A stretch of DNA of 64,000 nucleotides from a virus: positions 1 to 64,000 of IMG/VR virus record IMGVR_UViG_3300044811_000010. One strand, given 5' to 3'. A program made the translations under genes and the position numbers. The notes under the pieces are model-generated. The model ran no database searches. It was not told where the DNA came from and saw only the letters and a program-made list of their open reading frames with translations. This document shows positions 55,880-63,515 of this stretch, one piece after another; the first letter of the stretch is position 1; every line of letters begins with the position of its first letter.

Positions 55880-56056
55880 CTAGAAGCGCTTGGACTTGAT
55901 GGCCGCTGCCGCCAGCGCGAAGATCACGAGCGCGAAGACGAGCCCGACACCCCCCACGATCAGCAGGATCGCTCCGACCGTTGCCGCCCCGGTGAACCAA
56001 GACGACCCGGCGAGCAGCAGCACCAGCCCGGCGATGATGAACAGGAAGGCGGGCAT
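55880..56056 (-). CDS. Small two-helix membrane protein
   Basis: 58 residues; ATG shares a base with the upstream stop. AFLFIIAGLVLLLAGSSWF and AILLIVGGVGLVFALVIFAL are membrane helices, basic C-terminus KSKRF. The 91 bases after it (55789-55879) hold no feature I can support. Confidence 0.6.
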   Translation of the reverse strand: MPAFLFIIAGLVLLLAGSSWFTGAATVGAILLIVGGVGLVFALVIFALAAAAIKSKRF

Positions 56057-56892
56057 CAGACTCCCAGCCCACCCTTCGCGTCCGGCTCGACGGGCTTGTC
56101 GCCTGTCGCAGCGGCGACCGCGTTGTCCGACACGCGACCTGCGGCTACGGCCTGCGCCAGCTCGACGGCCTGCGACCGCTCTTCCGGAGTCGTCTCGCGA
56201 CCCAGCGTCGCGTTCAGCAGGTGCGCGGAGCCCCTGTCAAACGTGCGCTTCTCCGTGGACAGGTCGTAGACCTTGTCCCAGAACGGACGGTTGCGCAGCG
56301 ACGCCTTCTTCAGCGTCAGGATCTTGCGGACAGCGGGCATGTTGGTCCGCTGCAGCGATAGACGAACCGGCTGCAGCTCGTCCTCGTCATCGCTTCCCTC
56401 GACCGCGCTGATGACAGCGAGCCCAGTGAAGTTGTGGGTGGTCGAAATCAGCGGGCCCTTGCCCCACTCGATCTCCTTGGCGTTGACGCGCTTCTTGAAC
56501 GTCTCTTCGGCGTCCGGGTGCTCCGAGAACGGAGTCCCGACGAACTGCTCGCCGACGAGGTCAGCCCACGCCTCGGGGATGGAGTCGCCGAAGGCGACGT
56601 AGGCGCGACCGGAGTCGCGGTCGGCCGCGAAGCGGCCCTTCTGGTAGAAGGAGACGATGAACTCCAACTTGTCTCCGATGCCCTGACCAGTCAGGGTGTT
56701 GATGAACTCGCCGGCCTCGGCCTGCTCGTTCTGAACCTCACGGGTGAGGGGCTGACCGATCTTGAGGATCGGTGTCTGGAACAGGTCGGAGTCGATCTCC
56801 GAGTCCTGCTGGGCCTGAAGAGCCTGCAGCTCTTCCGGCGAGATAAGAGCGCCTGCGCTCTCGGGGGCTTCCACGTCGGTTGACGGGGTCAT
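56056..56892 (-). CDS. Replication-block protein, possibly ssDNA-binding
   Basis: 278 residues with acidic ends. TPILKIGQPLTREV, GEFINTLTGQGIGDKLEF and AVRKILTLKKASLRNRPFWDKVYDL split the core into strands and helices. Similar proteins in other phages lie among replication genes and are sometimes named ssDNA-binding; I cannot confirm it. GGAGG precedes ATG 56892 by 14 bases. Confidence 0.55.
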   Translation of the reverse strand: MTPSTDVEAPESAGALISPEELQALQAQQDSEIDSDLFQTPILKIGQPLTREVQNEQAEAGEFINTLTGQGIGDKLEFIVSFYQKGRFAADRDSGRAYVAFGDSIPEAWADLVGEQFVGTPFSEHPDAEETFKKRVNAKEIEWGKGPLISTTHNFTGLAVISAVEGSDDEDELQPVRLSLQRTNMPAVRKILTLKKASLRNRPFWDKVYDLSTEKRTFDRGSAHLLNATLGRETTPEERSQAVELAQAVAAGRVSDNAVAAATGDKPVEPDAKGGLGV

Positions 56893-56940
56893 GCTGATGA
56901 TGCCTCCTATCGTTGGTTTCTGCGTCTGAGCGGAAGAACC

Positions 56941-56978
56941 GCGCGACCCACTGAGAGTAGCAGCTCAGTGGGTCGCGC
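56941..56978 (-). terminator. Terminator after lipoprotein gene
   Basis: Perfect 15-bp inverted repeat GCGCGACCCACTGAG / CTCAGTGGGTCGCGC around an eight-base loop. Confidence 0.7.
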
Positions 56979-56985
56979 GCAAGTG

Positions 56986-57387
56986 CTAGCCGGTGTGCAG
57001 GTTGAAGTCCGGAATGATGTTCTGCGGCTTGAGGACGATCTCCGTGTGGTACTCGCTGACGTTGAGCCCTTCGAGCTGCGTAGCGACGAAGAACATGTTG
57101 TCGGCGAGGCCGAAGTAGTGCTTCTTGAAGTCGTGCAGACCCTGCTGGCAGGTGACCACCAGCGCCCGGATGCCCGGAAGACTGTCGGAGCCCTCGATGG
57201 AGCAGCGGCCGACAACCTCGAACTCCACCTTGTCGGTGATTCCGTTGACGCCGATGATTCGGCGCTGGCAGTTGAACTTCTCGCATTCGGTGCTGATGTT
57301 CTTCGACACCTTGTCGGCGTTCGACGCACAACCAGCGAGCGGGACGATGAAGACGACAGCGAGAAGAAGTGCGATGGTGCGCTTCAT
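56986..57387 (-). CDS. Lipoprotein
   Basis: 133 residues. Signal peptide MKRTIALLLAVVFIVP with lipobox LAGC (Cys20), so it is exported and lipid-anchored. The mature part has three cysteines (ECEKFNCQ, GRCSIEG, VTCQQG). Phage lipoproteins of this kind can block superinfection; this is inference. Its own hairpins lie before and after it. Confidence 0.72.
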   Translation of the reverse strand: MKRTIALLLAVVFIVPLAGCASNADKVSKNISTECEKFNCQRRIIGVNGITDKVEFEVVGRCSIEGSDSLPGIRALVVTCQQGLHDFKKHYFGLADNMFFVATQLEGLNVSEYHTEIVLKPQNIIPDFNLHTG

Positions 57388-57421
57388 GAGTATGGATCCT
57401 CCTTCGTTGGGATACAGATGA

Positions 57422-57451
57422 CGCGAGGGACGCTACAGCACGCCCCTCGCG
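57422..57451 (-). terminator. Terminator after the 57462 gene
   Basis: CGCGAGGG / CCCTCGCG stem with a 14-base loop, directly after the stop at 57462 on the minus strand. Confidence 0.6.
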
Positions 57452-57461
57452 ATGTCAAGCG

Positions 57462-57881
57462 TCAGCTCTTCTGCTTCGTGATGCTCACGAAGCGGCGCTG
57501 GTAGAAGTCAAGGCCGGGCGGCAGCTTCTCGCCCTGCTCAACAGCGTCGCGCACCAGCTCATTGACGCGAGCCATAACGAACTTCGGCTCGCTGACTTCC
57601 TCGACCATCTGGCGCTGCTCGAAGTATTCCTGCGCTTCGTCGGCGTCGATGACGCGGCCGTAGATCGTCTCGCGAGCTTGGAAGCTGACCTTGCCCCACG
57701 GCTCGCCAAGGTCGATGTTGTTGAGCCTGTCCATCGGGCCTTCATCGAGAGCTTCGTACACGTCAGCCTCTGCCTCGCGGTACGCCTTCTCGTCAATCTC
57801 GGCCTGCTTCTTGGACTCGTCCCGGCGCTGCCTCAGCTCCATGAGCCTGCGGAGCTTCTGCAGGCTGTCTTCACCGATCAT
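57462..57881 (-). CDS. Helical phage protein
   Basis: 139 residues. Coiled-coil N-terminus (RRLMELRQRRDESKKQAE) then a compact domain (PWGKVSFQARETIYGRV). AAGGAGG precedes ATG 57881. The order after the SNF2 helicase is common in actinophages. Unknown function. Confidence 0.6.
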   Translation of the reverse strand: MIGEDSLQKLRRLMELRQRRDESKKQAEIDEKAYREAEADVYEALDEGPMDRLNNIDLGEPWGKVSFQARETIYGRVIDADEAQEYFEQRQMVEEVSEPKFVMARVNELVRDAVEQGEKLPPGLDFYQRRFVSITKQKS

Positions 57882-59743
57882 GCTGCGCCCTCCTTGATCT
57901 CGTCCTTAGGAATCACGGTCTTGACGATGCCTTCCTTGAGCGTGTTGGTCGGCTCGACGTTGTTGGTCGACACGGTGTTGCGCGGGAGCGGGATGTAGAT
58001 GCGGACCAGCTCCTGCTGGCCGAGCCGGTCGCAACGCGACTCCCACTGCTCGTTGGTCGCTGGCACCCAGGCCCGCGTGAGCTGGTACATCGAATGGCCG
58101 CTCGTGAGGGTGATGCCTTCCTTCGTGGCGTCGAGCGTGCCGACGATCACGTCCAGCTCGCCGCGCTGAAAGGCGTCCTCCATCTTCGTGCGGTCCTCCG
58201 GCGGCGTGTCCCCAGTGTACACGCCCACGTCGGCGTTGTACTTGGACCGCAGCCGAGCGGCGAGGATGTTGCAGGACTCCTTGAACTTGCACGCCACAAC
58301 CCACTGAGTAGGCCGCGAGTCGATGAACTTCTGCTCGAAGTCATCCATCAGCGCCGAGTCGTCCTCACCGCCGAGGATCGCCGGGTTCTCAAGGATCTGC
58401 TGGCAGCGAATCATGCGGGCGGCGCCGTTGGGGATGTTGTAGAGCATCCCGACCGGGTCTACCGCCTGCTCGATCTGCAGCGCTGTGGTGTCTCCGGCCG
58501 CCGCGTCCTTCTTGACTTCGAGCCACATGACCTTCTCGGCCTCGTCGTAGAGCTTGCGCTGCTTGGGGTTCAAGTCGACTTCGTACCGAATCCGCTTGCG
58601 CCCCTTGAGGCCGAGGATCGCAGCGGTGCGCCGGATCAGCTTCCCACGCAGCACGAACCGCAGCGCGTCCGGGTTCTTGACGCCAGTGACGACCTTGCGC
58701 TTGTACTGATCCTCCCAGTAGTCAACGTAGTCCTCGTAGAACGCCCAGTAGGCGACGCGGGGGTGGCCTGCGGGGTTCTTGGCCGAGCGCGGGGTGGAGT
58801 TCCCGTACTCGTCCGGCCACAGCCAGCGGAGGATGGACCACAGCTCGTCGGGGGAGTTCATCAGCGGCGTGCCGGTGAGCCCGAGCATCATCTGCCCCTT
58901 GACGCGCCAGAGTCCCTGCGTCTGCTGAGACTTACGGTTCTTGGCGCGGTGGACCTCGTCGGCGATGGTTGCGAGCCATTCAGTGTCCTCGAACAGCGGC
59001 TCCTTCAGCATCGTGACCGTCTTCCGGCCGCCGTTCTTGAGCAGTACCTTCTCCTTCTTGACGCGTAGCTGCTCCCAGTTGACGATGGTCCACGCCGATT
59101 CCTCGATGGCTGCTTCGAGCTGCTTGGACCGTGCCGCCGGCGACTTGGCGTCAACGATCTGGTGTGGAGCGTCTTCAAGCCACCGGCTGATCTCGCGAGC
59201 CCAGCCGCCCAGCACCGAGTTCGGCGCAACGACCAGCTTCGGCCCGTCGATCTGTCCGTTGCGTAGCGCGAACTCTTCGACCGCGCTGATCGCCTCGAAC
59301 GTCTTTCCGAGCCCCATGTCGTCGGCGAGGATAGCTCGCGTCGAGGCCGCCATTGCTGAGACTGCGGCTCGCTGGTAGTCCAGCAGCCCGTCGTACTTCT
59401 CGTCGTTGACGTACTCGGGCTGCCACGGCATGCGCTTAGTCGCCCACGGAACCAGCAGGTCTGCGGCGTCGTCGGGCAGCTCGGTCGTCAGCGACTCCTC
59501 CGCTCCGCCCTTGGCCTCCTTGATCCACTGGATGATCTCAGGGTCGCACTCCGGGCGCAGCGTCTTGAGTACGCGCTCTGCGTTCTGGACCGTCGCCGGG
59601 ACGATCCACAGCTTCGTGTCCCAGTCGAACCGGCGTCCGGGGATGTCGCTGACCTTGTCCTTGGCATCCTGGAATTCCATGCCACGGCAGCCCGATAGGG
59701 CCAGTTCCAGCGAGTCTCCGTTTCGCGTCAGGACAGGCGGCAT
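57878..59743 (-). CDS. SNF2-family DNA translocase/helicase
   Basis: 621 residues. An N-terminal HARP-like segment (RFDWDTKLWIVP, 38-49) precedes the motor: motif I LADDMGLGKT (139-148), II DEVHRAKN, III GLTGTPLMNS, V/VI region ending RCDRLGQQ. Members remodel or anneal DNA; SMARCAL1-type enzymes act at stalled forks. Probably replication restart or recombination. Confidence 0.9.
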   Translation of the reverse strand: MPPVLTRNGDSLELALSGCRGMEFQDAKDKVSDIPGRRFDWDTKLWIVPATVQNAERVLKTLRPECDPEIIQWIKEAKGGAEESLTTELPDDAADLLVPWATKRMPWQPEYVNDEKYDGLLDYQRAAVSAMAASTRAILADDMGLGKTFEAISAVEEFALRNGQIDGPKLVVAPNSVLGGWAREISRWLEDAPHQIVDAKSPAARSKQLEAAIEESAWTIVNWEQLRVKKEKVLLKNGGRKTVTMLKEPLFEDTEWLATIADEVHRAKNRKSQQTQGLWRVKGQMMLGLTGTPLMNSPDELWSILRWLWPDEYGNSTPRSAKNPAGHPRVAYWAFYEDYVDYWEDQYKRKVVTGVKNPDALRFVLRGKLIRRTAAILGLKGRKRIRYEVDLNPKQRKLYDEAEKVMWLEVKKDAAAGDTTALQIEQAVDPVGMLYNIPNGAARMIRCQQILENPAILGGEDDSALMDDFEQKFIDSRPTQWVVACKFKESCNILAARLRSKYNADVGVYTGDTPPEDRTKMEDAFQRGELDVIVGTLDATKEGITLTSGHSMYQLTRAWVPATNEQWESRCDRLGQQELVRIYIPLPRNTVSTNNVEPTNTLKEGIVKTVIPKDEIKEGAA

Positions 59744-59865
59744 CAGGAGCGCGTCGAGCCGCCGCCGTAGCGGCGTTCGTAGGCCGCCTTCTTAGCCAGC
59801 TCGTCAGCGAGGATCGTGACCTGCTTGATCAAGCTGATGATGGCGTGCTCTAGAGCCATGCTCAT
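59743..59865 (-). CDS. Tiny helical protein
   Basis: 40 residues. ATG 59865 overlaps the upstream stop, and its stop overlaps the helicase start (TGATG). Helical (MALEHAIISLIKQVTILADE). Unknown. Confidence 0.5.
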   Translation of the reverse strand: MSMALEHAIISLIKQVTILADELAKKAAYERRYGGGSTRS

Positions 59866-60080
59866 TCGACGCGCTCGGCTTCCATGGCAGAGATGTTCTG
59901 GGGGTTGACGTAGAGGATCTTCACGGGTAGTCCTTCGAGCTTGACGCGCTCTTCAGCGATAAGCGCGGGGATTCCGTACGTCTCCTCGTTGACGAGGCTG
60001 ATGTAGTTGATCCCCGAAAACTCGATGGGCTCCCCTGTTTCGTCAGCGGCGGGAAAGACCCGTACGTTGATCGTGTTCAT
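59862..60080 (-). CDS. Hypothetical small protein
   Basis: 72 residues, beta-rich (NVRVFPAADETG, NYISLVNEETYG, PVKILYVNPQNI). AAAGGAGC upstream of ATG 60080. Unknown. Confidence 0.55.
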   Translation of the reverse strand: MNTINVRVFPAADETGEPIEFSGINYISLVNEETYGIPALIAEERVKLEGLPVKILYVNPQNISAMEAERVE

Positions 60081-60119
60081 GGGTAATGGTGCTCCTTTCG
60101 GGGCGAGTGATGTTGTAGA

Positions 60120-60190
60120 TGGGCCTCCGGCTTACACGACGCCGCCACATAGGACGCACGCCCCTCCATCCTCATCCAACCGGAGGCCCA
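60120..60190 (-). promoter_or_regulatory. Long-loop inverted repeat in leader of 60080 gene
   Basis: TGGGCCTCCGG pairs with CCGGAGGCCCA (11 bp) around 49 bases that read no gene. Could end the upstream transcript or act as a leader element. Otherwise the gap 60081-60221 is empty. Confidence 0.45.
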
Positions 60191-60221
60191 CCAAGAACGG
60201 TAGCAGACGATGCCGTCTGCG

Positions 60222-60551
60222 TCAAACCTTGGGAGGCTTGCGCGGGTTGAATCCTGCGGCCCTCGCGAGGACGCCAAGCCGCGTCCGGAGGTTCTTCACG
60301 TCCTGCTCGGCGGCCTTGAACTGCCGGCCCTGAGGGGTGCCCTCCCAGCCCGGCGCGTCCGCATCCTCAGCACGTAGTAGCTGCCGCTCCATCTCGGCGT
60401 TGCGGGCCATCACGTCGGCGCTTGCGAGCGAGTCCGTGAGCAGGTCCACCAGCGCCAGCGACTGCCTTGCGGCGCGCTCGGCGACTTCGAACGGGTCGCC
60501 GTCGAAGTCGCGAGGGTCGCTGATGGAGAAGTTCTTGATCCTTGGTCCCAT
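60222..60551 (-). CDS. Helical hypothetical protein
   Basis: 109 residues from ATG 60551, chosen for TAGGAGG seven bases upstream. FEVAERAARQSLALVDLL and QFKAAEQDVKNLRTRLGVL are long helices. First gene of the leftward early block. Unknown. Confidence 0.6.
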   Translation of the reverse strand: MGPRIKNFSISDPRDFDGDPFEVAERAARQSLALVDLLTDSLASADVMARNAEMERQLLRAEDADAPGWEGTPQGRQFKAAEQDVKNLRTRLGVLARAAGFNPRKPPKV

Positions 60552-60585
60552 TTCACTGCCTCCTAAGTCCGTAGACTGAGTGTTG

Positions 60586-60771
60586 ATGTCTGCGCCTGAA
60601 GCCAAGAAGAGGTCGTTGTTCCCATGGTTCTATGCGACGCGTGGGCTGGGTGTAGTGTTCTTGCTCTACGGGTTGCTTCATGACCACTCCGGAGATCGGG
60701 GCACCATCATCCTCACGGGCGCTGGCCTGATCGGAGTCGACAAGGTGGCTCGTTCAGAACCCGGAAAGTAA
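60586..60771 (+). CDS. Small membrane protein
   Basis: 61 residues from ATG 60586, eight bases after TAGACT. YATRGLGVVFLLYGLLH and GTIILTGAGLIGVDKV suggest two membrane segments. First of five rightward membrane-protein genes divergent from the replication block. Confidence 0.55.
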   Translation: MSAPEAKKRSLFPWFYATRGLGVVFLLYGLLHDHSGDRGTIILTGAGLIGVDKVARSEPGK

Positions 60772-60775
60772 AGAC

Positions 60776-60925
60776 ATGGTCCCACAGGATTGCGAAGAAG
60801 TCAAGCGACGTGATGGTCACGCAGCATTGATCTCCTGGATTGAGTGCCATCCGCGCACGGGCTGGTACATCGCGGTCCTGACCACGCTGAACGTGGTCCT
60901 GAACCTTCTCGGCCTGTTCCACTGA
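60776..60925 (+). CDS. Small single-helix membrane protein
   Basis: 49 residues. Charged N-terminal half, then WYIAVLTTLNVVLNLLGLF, a membrane helix, at the C-terminus. Unknown. Confidence 0.5.
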   Translation: MVPQDCEEVKRRDGHAALISWIECHPRTGWYIAVLTTLNVVLNLLGLFH

Positions 60926-60930
60926 CACGA

Positions 60931-60936
60931 TAGACT
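60931..60936 (+). promoter_or_regulatory. -10 box of leaderless promoter
   Basis: TAGACT, seven bases before ATG 60944. Confidence 0.45.
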
Positions 60937-60943
60937 GGTACTG

Positions 60944-61438
60944 ATGCCCCAATTGACCGAAGATCAGCTCGACTTCTTCTCCCAGCAGACGGAACGCGCG
61001 GCTCGTAAGGCGGTGCGGCGCTACCGTCGGAGCGCGGTTGTTGGCTTCGCTGTCTTGGCGCTCGGAATCGGGGCACAGCAGTACACGACGAACCACGATG
61101 CGAATAGCTCTAGGCAGGCAATCGTGGTCACGACGCGCGACGTTGCCACAGCTAGCTGCAACGGGCGCTTCCTCGACCGGCAGGTTCTTCGTGAAATCGT
61201 AGAGGCCCAGAGGCCGGTTATCGCCGGTTATGTCAAGGACGGCACTCTGACCTTGGGCCAAGGCACGCAGGCCATCAAGCAGCTCAACGAGACACTGACT
61301 CTCCTACGCCTCCCCGACTGCCGGCGCGCTGCAGAGATCATCACCGATGATCCGACGCATGCTGCCCCTAACACGCCTCCGGCGCTGTACCCCGGCGCCC
61401 CCGCTGCGGGCGGCTTCACCTACAAGGCCATCGGATAG
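60944..61438 (+). CDS. Membrane-anchored protein
   Basis: 164 residues. Basic cytoplasmic N-terminus (ARKAVRRYRRS), one membrane helix (AVVGFAVLALGIGAQQY), then an outer domain with two cysteines (ASCNGRF, PDCRR) and a Pro-rich tail. The overall plan resembles host-type small membrane proteins of actinobacteria. Unknown. Confidence 0.6.
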   Translation: MPQLTEDQLDFFSQQTERAARKAVRRYRRSAVVGFAVLALGIGAQQYTTNHDANSSRQAIVVTTRDVATASCNGRFLDRQVLREIVEAQRPVIAGYVKDGTLTLGQGTQAIKQLNETLTLLRLPDCRRAAEIITDDPTHAAPNTPPALYPGAPAAGGFTYKAIG

Positions 61439-61441
61439 CTC

Positions 61442-61615
61442 ATGCTGCTCGTTGCATACATCGCCATCATGGGCTCAGCGCTCACCCTCAGCGCGTCCGG
61501 CCTCTTCGTTCCGGCGCTCGTGCTTGGGATCGTGGGGTCGATGTTGGCGTACCGCTGGACCATCGTGGCGGCTGCACACCGGGTCAAGACGCAAGCATCC
61601 CGGTCGCGCTCTTGA
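61442..61615 (+). CDS. Small two-helix membrane protein
   Basis: 57 residues. LVAYIAIMGSALTLSASGLF and VPALVLGIVGSMLAYRW are membrane helices; basic tail. Its stop overlaps the next start (TTGA). Confidence 0.55.
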   Translation: MLLVAYIAIMGSALTLSASGLFVPALVLGIVGSMLAYRWTIVAAAHRVKTQASRSRS

Positions 61616-62034
61616 TCGACCATCTGCGCAGCATCCGATGGTGGGACGCCACGGTCTTCGTGATTCTAATTGCGGCGATCATCTTCGCCATCCACACCCA
61701 ACAGTCAGTGACGCGGGTCGAGCGCCACATCACAACCATCACGAGGGCTGGCGCGCGTGGTCGTCCGGGTAAGTCTTGCGTGGTCATCGTGCGGCGGCCT
61801 GTGGCCGTGGGGCCGCTTCAGCGCCGCGTGCTTCCCAGCCACGCTAGAAGGTCAAGCGCGCTAGGCACAGCTCGCCGCCCTAGCGGCGCAAGTCCGGGGC
61901 GAACGAAGGGCCACGCTCGAACCAAGAGCACAGCGGGCAAGGCACGCAAGCGCGACGTGACTCGCAAGCACGCTGCCAAGCACCACGGTCGGCATCTAGG
62001 CCACAAGAAGCATCACGGCCACAAGAAGCACTAG
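61612..62034 (+). CDS. Membrane protein with Lys/His/Arg-rich tail
   Basis: 140 residues, TTG start overlapping the previous stop. One membrane helix (VFVILIAAIIFAIHTQQ) and then about 80 residues of Arg/Lys/Ser/Gly ending in HHGRHLGHKKHHGHKKH, which could bind metal, nucleic acid or the acidic cell surface. Unknown. Confidence 0.6.
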   Translation: MIDHLRSIRWWDATVFVILIAAIIFAIHTQQSVTRVERHITTITRAGARGRPGKSCVVIVRRPVAVGPLQRRVLPSHARRSSALGTARRPSGASPGRTKGHARTKSTAGKARKRDVTRKHAAKHHGRHLGHKKHHGHKKH

Positions 62035-62041
62035 GCGAGAC

Positions 62042-62218
62042 TCAGCCCGCCACGACGGCGATGGACAGGCCCAGTGTCGTAAACGACAGAAGCACGACGC
62101 AGATGATGTAGAACGTAGAGTTCCACGTCCGCGTGATCGGCTGGTCGGCGAACTCCCAGACGAACCCGATTACGTTCCAGACGATGATGACCCACGCCAG
62201 CCAATGAGCGGTGTTCAT
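62042..62218 (-). CDS. Small two-helix membrane protein
   Basis: 58 residues. WLAWVIIVWNVIGFVWEF and FYIICVVLLSFTTLGLSI are membrane helices. ATGA overlap with the upstream surface-protein gene. Confidence 0.6.
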   Translation of the reverse strand: MNTAHWLAWVIIVWNVIGFVWEFADQPITRTWNSTFYIICVVLLSFTTLGLSIAVVAG

Positions 62219-62784
62219 CCTGTCACCGCGCAGATGGCCGTGACCACGACGTTCGCCGGAGTGGTCGTGTCGGTGTTAGAGATACGCGCCGTCCATGAGT
62301 CAGTGCCGCCGGGACCTGACGCCTGAATAGCCGTCGCCGAGGCGGAAGACGCTCCACCGCCTAGGACGTGTTGCCCGGCATCGCACACGGCCGAGAGGGT
62401 AGCCACCTGCAGCGGCCCAATCGAGGCTGACGCCTGCGGATAGGTCACCTGCGTTACGCCCGGCGAGCCCTGTGGGCCAGCAGGTCCCTGCGCTCCGGGG
62501 TCGCCCTTCTCGCCATGAACGGTGATGTTGATGCCGCTCGCCGGGTCGCTCAAGACCTCAGTGATAGCGTCGCGCAGATTCGTCTTCGTGATCGCATGTG
62601 CCGGCGGCCTGGCCGACGGCGCAAGGTCACGAACGCGCACCGAGCGGTCGTGAATGGCGCGCGTGCCTACGGCGCCGGTCCTGATCTGGTTCGGGCCGAC
62701 CTGAGTGGCCGCGTAGCCCACGCCGCCGCTCGCCAATACGAGCGCGAGGACGGAGAGGGCCGTGGACGGCGAGGGGAGCCTCAT
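62215..62784 (-). CDS. Secreted collagen-like surface protein, host-type
   Basis: 189 residues. Signal segment TALSVLALVLASGGVGYAAT, followed by QVGPNQIRTGAVGTRAIHDR and a short collagen-like stretch (GEKGDPGAQGPAGPQGSPG). C-terminal beta domain with two cysteines. The signal and following spacer closely recall the many paralogous extracellular proteins of Thermoleophilia. Likely acquired from such a host; could coat the cell or join the virion. Confidence 0.72.
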   Translation of the reverse strand: MRLPSPSTALSVLALVLASGGVGYAATQVGPNQIRTGAVGTRAIHDRSVRVRDLAPSARPPAHAITKTNLRDAITEVLSDPASGINITVHGEKGDPGAQGPAGPQGSPGVTQVTYPQASASIGPLQVATLSAVCDAGQHVLGGGASSASATAIQASGPGGTDSWTARISNTDTTTPANVVVTAICAVTG

Positions 62785-63227
62785 GCGACCGAAACCTCGC
62801 CCTTCATGCGGTCCACGCGATAGGCGCGCGGCTCGTCGCGGTCGGGGTCGTAGCCCGTGAACGTGACGTGGCCTGCGACCTCCTTGACCTCCGTGGGCTG
62901 CAGGGTGCGCGTCTCGATGACGGCGCCGTCGCCCTTGGCGTAGCGGAATGTCACGGTCTTGCTGTGGACAGCCGCGAGGCGCAACAGCCCCTCGTTGAAG
63001 CTGATCTGCGAAGCCAGAGGAACTCCGTCGAGCTTGACGCTCTGGGGGTGCTCAGCAGCATCGCCCAAGAATTCGTTGCAGGCGCTGCGCAGCGCACGCA
63101 CGCCGTCCGTCTGCGCTTCCTGGAACTGGAAGCTGGAAACGTCCCGGTCGCCATTGAGGTCGAGGGAGCCTGTCGCCGCGTGAATCTGCAGAACGTCGCC
63201 GCAACAGTCTGTGATGTTTACGTGCAT
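62781..63227 (-). CDS. WYL-domain-like protein
   Basis: 148 residues. The C-terminal part (VTFRYAKGDGAVIETRTLQP, then GYDPDRDEPRAYRVDRMKG) follows the WYL ligand-sensing domain pattern. The N-terminal half is not a helix-turn-helix. CTAGGAGG precedes ATG 63227, with TAGACT as a possible -10 upstream. WYL proteins often sense nucleic acid in defence or regulation. Confidence 0.6.
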   Translation of the reverse strand: MHVNITDCCGDVLQIHAATGSLDLNGDRDVSSFQFQEAQTDGVRALRSACNEFLGDAAEHPQSVKLDGVPLASQISFNEGLLRLAAVHSKTVTFRYAKGDGAVIETRTLQPTEVKEVAGHVTFTGYDPDRDEPRAYRVDRMKGEVSVA

Positions 63228-63263
63228 GGTTGACCTCCTAGGGTCGTTGGGATAGCTGAAAGT

Positions 63264-63515
63264 CTAGCAGTAGTTGGCTCGCCGTCGCGTCAACGCGGCC
63301 AGCTTCGGGCGGTGCTCGTGCTCGTGGATCGCCGCGCGGACGATCAGATCGCGCTCGTCCTTGGGGAGCAGCAGGTTGCAGACGATCAGAGCGTCGCTGG
63401 GAGCCTCGGGGTGGAACTGGTAATCGCTCCACCTAGGGTTGGTGGGGTAGCCGCCGTGGGATGGCGTCGAGAAGTAGCCCACGTCGTCCTCGTCCTCGTA
63501 GATCACAACTCCCAC
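63264..63515 (-). CDS. Hypothetical protein
   Basis: 83 residues, GTG start inside the end of the upstream gene (13-base overlap). GGYPTNPRWSDYQFHPEAPS and IHEHEHRPKLAALTR are notable; the HEHEH stretch may bind metal. Unknown. Confidence 0.5.
   Translation of the reverse strand: MGVVIYEDEDDVGYFSTPSHGGYPTNPRWSDYQFHPEAPSDALIVCNLLLPKDERDLIVRAAIHEHEHRPKLAALTRRRANYC

Noticed and set aside
60077-60277. 66-residue minus-strand frame in the gap
   Set aside because: It spans the inverted repeat and overlaps a better gene at 60222; no ribosome site.
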